From: a bacterium 210917-DFI.7.65
GTDB lineage: Bacteria; Bacillota; Clostridia; Oscillospirales; Oscillospiraceae
Direction: 5' to 3'
DNA length: 64,000 nt
NCBI GenBank assembly: GCA_020555865.1
Contig: JAJCJJ010000001.1
Location: 617,926-681,925, forward strand
The notes under the pieces are model-generated. The model was not told the origin of the DNA. It saw only the letters and a program-made list of their open reading frames with translations, and made no database searches. A program made the translations under genes and the position numbers. Of this stretch, positions 42,862 through 49,338 are shown one piece after another (the stretch's first letter is position 1; each line of letters starts with the position of its first letter).

Positions 42862-44841
42862 ATGGATGAGAGAAACATGTGCGCCAGTGCGGACCAGCCA
42901 TTGGAAACCTATCTGAAAGGGTTGTCTATGGAAGTGTCCCACAACCGGATGATCACGCAGGAGAATAAGTGCGGCTACGGAGCGCAGGGTGTATGCTGCC
43001 GGCTGTGCTCCAATGGTCCCTGCCGGATCTCCAAGGCGCGGCCCAGAGGTGTCTGCGGCGCTGATGCCGACACCATCGCTGCGCGCAATTTCCTGCGTTC
43101 GGTGGCGGCCGGTTCTGGTTGCTATATCCATGTGGTGGAGAATGCGGCCAAACAGCTGAAAAAGACGGCAGCCAAGAAAGAACCGCTGAAGGGAATCCAT
43201 GCGCTGGACCGGCTGTCCAAACTGTTCGGCATTACCGGTTTTACGGATTGGGACCGCGCCGGACAGGTAGCTGACGCCGTTTTGGCCGATCTACATAAGC
43301 CTATAGAGGAAAAGATGAAGCTGGTCGAAAAAGTCGGCTATCCCATGCGGGTGGAGAAATGGAAAGCGTTGGGGATCCTGCCCGGCGGCGCAAAGGACGA
43401 AGTGTTCAACGCCGTGGTCAAAACTTCCACGAATTTGAACTCCGACCCGGTCAATATGCTGCTGCAATGCCTGCGTCTGGGGATTTCCACGGGCATTTAC
43501 GGTTTGGTGCTTACCAACCTGATCAACGACGTTCTGCTGGGCGAATCGAAGATCGGCTTTGATCCTGTGGGCCTGCGGGTTATTGATCCAGAGTGCATCA
43601 ATATTATGATCACAGGCCATCAGCAGGCGCTGTTCAACCATCTGCAGGAAGCGTTGGTTTCTCCTGCGGCGCAGGAGAAGGCCCGCGCTGTGGGCGCCAA
43701 GGCAATCCGTATTGTGGGCTGCACCTGCGTTGGACAGGACTTCCAGGTGCGCAAAGATGCATGCACGGAAGCATTTTGCGGCCATGCTGGTAATAACTAT
43801 ACCAGCGAGGCGGTACTGAGCACGGGATGTATTGATTTGGTGCTGTCGGAATTCAACTGCACCATTCCCGGAATCGAGCCGATTTGTGATGCGCTGCAGA
43901 TTCCACAGATCTGTCTGGATGATGTGGCGAAAAAGAAAAATGCTGAGTATGTGCCGTATGATTTTGCCAAGAAGAAGGAGATCAGCGAATACATTATTGA
44001 TCAGGCTGTTCAGTCCTATACCGGGCGAAAAGATGGGGTGTTCAATGCTGCCAACTGCTCGAAGGCGCTGGAGCGCGTCAGTGATCCGACGCTGAAGGCA
44101 GCCCTGACTCAAGTGCTGCTGGAGGTGGGCAGAAGCAGTGCCGGCCGCGTTAATCCCATGGCGCAGCACGGTTATCCCAATGCTATCACCGGCGTGACGG
44201 AAGAGACGCTGCGCTCTTTCCTGGGCGGAAGTTATCGCCCGCTGATTGATCTGATCGTACAGGGGAAAATCAAAGGAGTCGCCGCTGTGGTGGGATGCTC
44301 AAACCTGCGTGCCAAGGGCCACGATGTGTTCACTGTGGAGCTGACCAAGCAGCTGATTGCGAAAGATATCATCGTACTGGCTGCCGGCTGCACCTGCGGC
44401 GGTTTGGAAAACTGCGGCCTGATGTCCACGGAGGCTGCAGAACTGGCCGGGCCGAATTTGAAGGCCGTGTGCCAGCAGCTCGGCATTCCGCCGGTGCTGA
44501 ATTTCGGCCCCTGCCTGGCTATTGGGCGGTTGGATCTGCTGGCCGGCGAAATTGCGGAATTGCTGGGCGTCGATCTGCCGCAGCTTCCGCTGGTGCTCTC
44601 TGCGCCTCAGTGGCTGGAAGAACAGGCCCTGGCGGACGGCTGCTTCGGCCTGGCTCTGGGATTCACCGTCCATTTGGGACTGCCGCCCTTTGTCACGGGC
44701 AGCCCGGTGATCTTGGATGTGCTGACCAACCAGCTGCCGGATCTGACCGGCGGCAAGTTGATTGTCGATACCGATGTGTCGTCTTCGGCGGACGCTTTGG
44801 AGCAGGTGATCCTTGAAAAGCGCAAAGCCCTCGGCATTTGA
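42862..44841 (+). CDS. cooS: CooS-type anaerobic carbon monoxide dehydrogenase, divergent
   Basis: A 659-residue CODH catalytic subunit. D- and B-cluster cysteines C37, C45, C46, C49, C54 and C65 lie in KCGYGAQGVCCRLCSNGPCR and GVCGADADT. C-cluster ligands appear complete: H253 (ITGHQQ), C289 (GCTCVGQD), C333 (FNCTIP), C479 (VVGCSN), C510 (AAGCTC) and C551 (FGPCLA). However, the catalytic Lys expected in the EKA motif is Q588 (WLEEQALA), and the histidine proton path after the second cluster reads GSGCYIHVVE, keeping one His only. True CO oxidation is therefore uncertain. No cooC or cooF is adjacent; a [FeFe] hydrogenase-like gene follows after 17 bases. Confidence 0.9.
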   Translation: MDERNMCASADQPLETYLKGLSMEVSHNRMITQENKCGYGAQGVCCRLCSNGPCRISKARPRGVCGADADTIAARNFLRSVAAGSGCYIHVVENAAKQLKKTAAKKEPLKGIHALDRLSKLFGITGFTDWDRAGQVADAVLADLHKPIEEKMKLVEKVGYPMRVEKWKALGILPGGAKDEVFNAVVKTSTNLNSDPVNMLLQCLRLGISTGIYGLVLTNLINDVLLGESKIGFDPVGLRVIDPECINIMITGHQQALFNHLQEALVSPAAQEKARAVGAKAIRIVGCTCVGQDFQVRKDACTEAFCGHAGNNYTSEAVLSTGCIDLVLSEFNCTIPGIEPICDALQIPQICLDDVAKKKNAEYVPYDFAKKKEISEYIIDQAVQSYTGRKDGVFNAANCSKALERVSDPTLKAALTQVLLEVGRSSAGRVNPMAQHGYPNAITGVTEETLRSFLGGSYRPLIDLIVQGKIKGVAAVVGCSNLRAKGHDVFTVELTKQLIAKDIIVLAAGCTCGGLENCGLMSTEAAELAGPNLKAVCQQLGIPPVLNFGPCLAIGRLDLLAGEIAELLGVDLPQLPLVLSAPQWLEEQALADGCFGLALGFTVHLGLPPFVTGSPVILDVLTNQLPDLTGGKLIVDTDVSSSADALEQVILEKRKALGI

Positions 44842-44858
44842 ACGGAAAGGAGCAGCTT

Positions 44859-46220
44859 ATGAGCAAGTTTCAACATCTCGATTGCTGCGTTCCGGTCGAG
44901 GCAGACAATCCCGCTATTGTCAAAAACAATGATCTGTGCGCGCTGTGCGGCCATTGCCTGGCGGTCTGCCAGGAGGAGATCGGCGTGCAGCTGCACTATG
45001 ATCTGCTGAAGAACCATGACACAGCAATCTGCATTAATTGCGGGCAGTGCAGTGCCAACTGCCCCGAAGAAGCCATCACAGTGCGCAGCGAATGCCAGGC
45101 GGTGAAAGATGCTATCCGCGATCCCAATAAGATCGTCGTATTTTCCACGTCGCCTTCGGTGCGGGTCGGTTTGGGCGATGCTTTTTCCGATCAGCCCGGC
45201 CGCTATGTGGAAGGGAAAATGGTGGCGGCCCTGAAAGCTTTGGGCGCGGATTATGTGTTTGATGTGACATTCTCGGCGGATTTGACAATTCTGGAAGAAG
45301 GTTCGGAATTGATCCGCCGCATCACTACCGGCAGCGCGCCGCTGCCGCAATTTACCAGTTGCTGCCCGGCTTGGGTCAAGTATGTGGAAACGTTCCATCC
45401 GGAATTTATTCCAAATATTTCTTCGGCCAAAAGCCCCATTGGGATGCAGGGTCCCACTATAAAAACCTATTTTGCCATGAAAAAGCAGTTGGATCCGTCC
45501 CGTATTGTCAATGTGGTTGTCACACCCTGTACGGCAAAAAAGGCGGAGATCCGCCGGCCGGAGTTCAATGCGGCTGGCCGTCTGCTCAAGCGTCCGGAGA
45601 TTCGGGACAATGATTACTGCATCACCAGCAAGGAATTGGCGCACTGGCTCCAGGAAGAGGGGATTGACTTTAATGATCTTCCCGATCTGCCCTTTGACGA
45701 TATTCTTGGCAAGGGTACCGGCGCCGGCGTAATCTTCGGCAATACCGGCGGTGTGATGGAAGCTGCGCTGCGCTATGCCTATGAAGTGCTGACGCACCAG
45801 AAACCGCCGGAAACGCTGCTGAACTTTACCCCTGTGCGCGGCATGACAGGCGTCAAGGAGGCCAGCATTGATGTGGCGGGGCTGACGCTGAAAATCGCGG
45901 TGGTCTATGGGACGGAAAATGCTGATAAGTTCCTGCAGGGAGATGTGTCGCAGTACCATTTTGTGGAAGTGATGACTTGCCCCGGCGGCTGCATCAGCGG
46001 TGCGGGACAGCCCCAGTGTCATTCAATTCCGGTGACTGATGCTATCCGGATGCAGCGTATTGCCAGCCTATATTCTGAGGACGAACGGATGACCTTACGC
46101 AACTCCTGCGACAATCCGGAGATTCAAACGATCTACCGTGAGTTTTATAAAGAACCGCTCAGTCCCATTTCCGAAGCTCTTCTGCACACCTCGTATTACG
46201 ACCGAAAGCTGGAAAAATAA
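44859..46220 (+). CDS. hydA: [FeFe] hydrogenase-like iron-sulfur protein
   Basis: A 453-residue protein. The N-terminal ferredoxin-like domain has two [4Fe-4S] motifs, CALCGHCLAVC and CINCGQCSANCP. The H-cluster domain carries all three loops: TSCCPAW (166-172), TPCTAKKAE (222-230, where Met is usual for the first Thr) and EVMTCPGGCISGAGQP (370-385, with CPGGC instead of CHGGC and GAGQP instead of GGGQP). All four cluster cysteines (C169, C224, C374, C378) are kept. It could be a hydrogenase or a sensory/alternative homologue. AAAGGAG precedes the start, and the coupling with cooS suggests the two exchange electrons. Confidence 0.88.
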   Translation: MSKFQHLDCCVPVEADNPAIVKNNDLCALCGHCLAVCQEEIGVQLHYDLLKNHDTAICINCGQCSANCPEEAITVRSECQAVKDAIRDPNKIVVFSTSPSVRVGLGDAFSDQPGRYVEGKMVAALKALGADYVFDVTFSADLTILEEGSELIRRITTGSAPLPQFTSCCPAWVKYVETFHPEFIPNISSAKSPIGMQGPTIKTYFAMKKQLDPSRIVNVVVTPCTAKKAEIRRPEFNAAGRLLKRPEIRDNDYCITSKELAHWLQEEGIDFNDLPDLPFDDILGKGTGAGVIFGNTGGVMEAALRYAYEVLTHQKPPETLLNFTPVRGMTGVKEASIDVAGLTLKIAVVYGTENADKFLQGDVSQYHFVEVMTCPGGCISGAGQPQCHSIPVTDAIRMQRIASLYSEDERMTLRNSCDNPEIQTIYREFYKEPLSPISEALLHTSYYDRKLEK

Positions 46221-46226
46221 CGAAAA

Positions 46227-46259
46227 AGAGCGCATGGAATCTTCCATGCGCTCTTTTTA
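46227..46259 (+). terminator. Terminator of the cooS-hydrogenase operon
   Basis: AGAGCGCATGGA (46227-46238), loop ATCT, perfect complement 46243-46254, then TTTTT. Confidence 0.92.
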
Positions 46260-46270
46260 TACTAAACCTA

Positions 46271-46329
46271 TTGACAAGCAAGCTATTATGCAATACAATA
46301 TAGATAACCTACCATGCAATACAAGATAG
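46271..46329 (+). promoter_or_regulatory. padR promoter with direct-repeat operator
   Basis: TTGACA (46271-46276), 17 bases, TACAAT (46294-46299). ATGCAATACAATATAG (46288-46303) overlaps the -10 and recurs with one change as ATGCAATACAAGATAG (46314-46329). Two copies 26 bases apart across the start site suggest autorepression by PadR. Confidence 0.65.
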
Positions 46330-46340
46330 GGGGCGGGAAC

Positions 46341-46718
46341 GTGATTCCATCCCAAATGCTCAAAGGGGTGCTCGAAGGATGTATTTTGAAGATCATCAGT
46401 GAAAACGAAACGTACGGGTACGAAATAGTGGAAAAGTGCAAATCGTATGGCCTTTTCGACCTTTCAGAAGGCACGATTTACCCGCTGTTGCTGCGGTTGG
46501 AGAGGAATGCACTGATTCAGGCAGACTATAAAGAATCACCTGTGGGGCCAAAGCGCAAATATTTTTCTATTACCGAAAAGGGACGAATCGAAATGGAGCA
46601 GTTTTACGGCAGCTGGAGGGAACTATCCAGAGCGATTGGGATGCTGTTTCAAACGGAGGAGACAACGCATGTATCAGAAAAGAAAGGAACTGAATCGGGA
46701 AAACAATACGTTGGATAA
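46341..46718 (+). CDS. PadR family transcriptional regulator
   Basis: A 125-residue winged-helix repressor. The GTG at 46341 follows AGGGGGCGGG; an ATG at 46314 lies inside the second operator copy and is less likely. MLKGVLEGCILKIISENETY is followed by GYEIVEKCKSYGLFDLSEGT and IYPLLLRLERNALIQADY, the classic PadR order, then the wing GPKRKYFSITEKGRIEM. The membrane-protein gene after it overlaps by 50 bases, the usual PadR/DUF1700-type arrangement in Bacillota, where PadR controls membrane stress or efflux functions. Confidence 0.92.
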   Translation: MIPSQMLKGVLEGCILKIISENETYGYEIVEKCKSYGLFDLSEGTIYPLLLRLERNALIQADYKESPVGPKRKYFSITEKGRIEMEQFYGSWRELSRAIGMLFQTEETTHVSEKKGTESGKQYVG

Positions 46719-47358
46719 ACAGATTTTTGCAGAAAACCAGGGTGTGTTTACGGATATGATCTGTTATCTGCGCGGCTCATCACTCTCTGCGTATGATCAG
46801 GAACGAGTACGCCGGGATTTGACAGAAATGGTTCTGGATGCGCAAGAGCGGGGAGACACGCTTTCGGACGTGATCGGCGGCGATTACAAAGCGTTTTGCG
46901 ATGAGATCATTGCCAGTCTTCCGCATAAATCTGCCGGCCGTCGGGCAGCGGAATATGGCGGTATCGTTTGTTTGGCAGCGGCTGTTTTGGGGAGCATTAA
47001 GATTCTCCTTTCGCCTTCGTTCCTGACGTGGCTGCCGGATTTCCTGACGGGCCGGGCGGCTGCGCCTCCATATCTTGCGTTTTCTCTGGGCGATGCATTG
47101 CTGTGCGCTGCCATACTCACCGCTTCGGTGCTGGTTGTGGAGCAGATCGTTCGAAACGCGTTCGATGCGGAAAAGGACAAGGGCGTAAAAGCTGTCTGTA
47201 CCGCTCTGGGGCTGGCAGTGGGTGCAAGCCTGTGCCTGTCGCTGCTGTGGCTGGGGGAAATCGTGCTGCTTCGCGTGCCGCTGCCAGCTGCCTGTGCCGC
47301 TGTTGCTGCGCTGTATCTTCTGTATCGGCTGTTGGATGCTGCGGGGAACAGGCCATAA
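46669..47358 (+). CDS. DUF1048/DUF1129-like membrane protein, PadR partner
   Basis: A 229-residue protein. Residues 1-90 form a soluble helical part with LDKQIFAENQGVFTDMICYL and TEMVLDAQERGDTLSDVIGG, typical of small proteins encoded behind padR. Then come four hydrophobic helices (AAEYGGIVCLAAAVLGSIKI, LLCAAILTASVLVV, TALGLAVGASLCLSLLWL, and LPAACAAVAALYLLYRLL). A GGAGGA site precedes the ATG within padR. The function is not established. Confidence 0.8.
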   Translation: MYQKRKELNRENNTLDKQIFAENQGVFTDMICYLRGSSLSAYDQERVRRDLTEMVLDAQERGDTLSDVIGGDYKAFCDEIIASLPHKSAGRRAAEYGGIVCLAAAVLGSIKILLSPSFLTWLPDFLTGRAAAPPYLAFSLGDALLCAAILTASVLVVEQIVRNAFDAEKDKGVKAVCTALGLAVGASLCLSLLWLGEIVLLRVPLPAACAAVAALYLLYRLLDAAGNRP

Positions 47359-47574
47359 TTGGGCTCCCGTTTACCTTTTGGGCTGATGGGCTATCTTTTT
47401 GGCTAATTTACCGATCGTTGAACGTGTCGGCAGTGATCCGATCCCGCTTGATTGATTGTGGGACTTAAAAGGAATCTTTTTTGTCCACTTGGTGAAGGGG
47501 GATTTTCTGTTCTGAAAATCAGTCGAAAAAATAAAAGGGAGTCATTGACGCCCAAATACCGTTTGGAGTGATTT

Positions 47575-47617
47575 GAATATACCTCCCTCCGTCGAAGTGA
47601 CGGAGGGAGGTATATTC
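47575..47617. terminator. Long perfect hairpin between convergent genes
   Basis: A 19-base perfect stem, GAATATACCTCCCTCCGTC (47575-47593) with complement 47599-47617, loop GAAGT. It has no T-tract, but the position between convergent genes fits a bidirectional terminator. The stretch 47359-47574 shows no gene; small hairpins such as GGGATTTTCTG/CTGAAAATC lie in it. Confidence 0.55.
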
Positions 47618-47654
47618 ACAGATGATAATTACGCAATAAACTGGAAGTTATCTG

Positions 47655-48302
47655 CTATTCTTGATAAGGTTTTACTCGCTCAATCATCATTTCAAACTTT
47701 TTCTGCATAGGAGTTCCATAAATAATCTCTTTGTTCGAAAACTGTCTATCAAATTCTTTTACGCACTTTTCATCAACATTATAAATTTCATCTTCGTAAT
47801 AACGCCCGCCCATTTTGGAAAAGGCTCCTTGACACAACTCGCAAGCATGAAGTGCATCAGCATACATATTTTCTGCATTACGGATTTTATATTTTTCTGC
47901 TGCAGTAAAGCCTTGCCGAGTATAATAGTCGGGATCTCCACACAAAAGAATACCTTTAAAACCCAATTTCTTTGCAATTTCCTTGGTATGGGCAATTAAC
48001 CTCCCACCAATACCTTGGTGTTGATACTCCAGCAATACGCCTATCGGTCCCAGACTTAAAACTTCGTAATATTTTCCATCATCTCCGGAAATATATGATT
48101 TCAAGCACATTGAATTTCCAATGATCCTGCCATCTTTCACCGCAACAATATCTAATTCCGGTACAAAAGCAGGACAATTTCGCATAATGTGGATGAGATA
48201 ATGATCATTGCAAGCAGGTGTATAATGATTCCAAAAAGCTTCTCTAATTACATGTTCTGTTTCTCTATAATCACATGGCATTTCTTGTCTTAATTCAATC
48301 AT
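47655..48302 (-). CDS. GNAT family N-acetyltransferase
   Basis: A 215-residue GNAT protein starting MIELRQEMPCDYRETEHVIR, with GGAGGG just upstream. The acetyl-CoA binding loop is LEYQHQGIGGRLIAHTKEIA, preceded by SLGPIGVLLEYQ, and LCGDPDYYTRQGFTAAEKYK is the YhbS-like stretch. Substrate unknown. Codon use is clearly AT-richer than that of both neighbours, suggesting recent acquisition. Confidence 0.88.
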   Translation of the reverse strand: MIELRQEMPCDYRETEHVIREAFWNHYTPACNDHYLIHIMRNCPAFVPELDIVAVKDGRIIGNSMCLKSYISGDDGKYYEVLSLGPIGVLLEYQHQGIGGRLIAHTKEIAKKLGFKGILLCGDPDYYTRQGFTAAEKYKIRNAENMYADALHACELCQGAFSKMGGRYYEDEIYNVDEKCVKEFDRQFSNKEIIYGTPMQKKFEMMIERVKPYQE

Positions 48303-48436
48303 TTTACCCTCCGCCACCTCAGATTTCTTTTTGCTTTACTTTATCATGTTTTTATGTCTTAATCAACGCATAGCGAAATTGACGAGATTTGTTTCCATCA
48401 GTCCAAATGTAAAAAAGAAGGTTATTGGCACGCCCC

Positions 48437-48465
48437 TTGACAAACGGACGACGGGAGGCTATACT
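48437..48465 (+). promoter_or_regulatory. Promoter of the T-box/valS operon
   Basis: TTGACA (48437-48442), exactly 17 bases, TATACT (48460-48465). This is the best-matching promoter in the window. Confidence 0.85.
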
Positions 48466-48484
48466 TTCTTTGTTCATTTATTGT

Positions 48485-48725
48485 AAAAGATGGCGTAGAT
48501 GAGGAGCAGTATGCAGTTTTGCGCGGTTCAGAGAGCGGATGGCAGGTGAAAATCCGTCTGCGGCGCTGCAGAAGTCGCCTCGGAGCTTCAAAGCCGAAGG
48601 GATGAAGTAGGCTTTGGCGGGTTCTCCCGTTACAGGGAAGCAGAGTGCGGGGAGGTTCCCCGAAGACAGGTGGCACCGCGGATCAGTACTATTCGCCCTG
48701 GGCAGACAGCTCAGGGCGTTTTTTT
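48485..48725 (+). promoter_or_regulatory. Valine T-box riboswitch
   Basis: The T-box sequence AGGTGGCACCGCGG (48668-48681) is clear. Stem I contains the AGAGAG motif (48525 region) and GGTGAAAATCC. The specifier side reads GAA-GTC-G at 48571-48577: GTC is a valine codon followed by a purine. The terminator is CGCCCTG/CAGGGCG (48694-48718) with seven T ending at 48725. Uncharged tRNA-Val should stabilise the antiterminator and allow expression of the two downstream genes, the second of which is valS. Confidence 0.92.
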
Positions 48726-48745
48726 GCGGCAGAAAGAGAGAAACT

Positions 48746-49306
48746 ATGACAATTACAACCAATTATGAAACGACACAGGCGCTGATGACCGATTTTCACC
48801 ATGTGACGGCATTGGCCACACGAAAAGGACGCGTATTGGCCCAGCGGATTTTTTATACAGTCTTTGGCCTGTTGGGTTTGGGCAATGGGATTCTGCTGCT
48901 GCTCATTTTTGGGGAGATCGATGGAAACCCAGCATCTACTCTGGCCATTGCGGTGTTGGGAATGCTTTTTGGCGCCTATTTTCTGTTTCGCGCTGTGTTT
49001 TATTATCCTTATCTGGGCTTTTTCAGCAAATATGTAATGCGCAGGCGGCTCTCCGGCCGTGTCAGCGAGGTGCGCTATACGTTCGACAAGGCGGAGATGA
49101 CGATTGATGACGCGCTGGAGCACTGCACGCATGCGTATTCTGCCTTTTGCGGTATTTATGAATCCCGCCGTATTTTTGCGCTGCTGATGACGCCGCGGGT
49201 TGGTTATATTATTGCGAAGACGGACCTTTCCGAGGAGCAGATGCAGGAGCTGCGCACGCTGCTGCAGGAGCATTTCGAAGTTCCGCTGATTTACTACGAC
49301 GTATGA
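48746..49306 (+). CDS. YcxB-like membrane protein
   Basis: A 186-residue protein with two central membrane helices (IFYTVFGLLGLGNGILLLLI and TLAIAVLGMLFGAYFLFRAV) and a C-terminal YcxB-type domain (VRYTFDKAEMTIDDALEHCT and YIIAKTDLSEEQMQELRTLL). The ATG lies 20 bases behind the T-box terminator, with AAAGAGAG upstream. It therefore shares valine-tRNA control with valS, which begins 32 bases after it. Nothing known links this family with valine, so the position is notable. Confidence 0.75.
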   Translation: MTITTNYETTQALMTDFHHVTALATRKGRVLAQRIFYTVFGLLGLGNGILLLLIFGEIDGNPASTLAIAVLGMLFGAYFLFRAVFYYPYLGFFSKYVMRRRLSGRVSEVRYTFDKAEMTIDDALEHCTHAYSAFCGIYESRRIFALLMTPRVGYIIAKTDLSEEQMQELRTLLQEHFEVPLIYYDV

Positions 49307-49338
49307 TCCATCAATAATAAAAAAAGGAGAACACAGGT

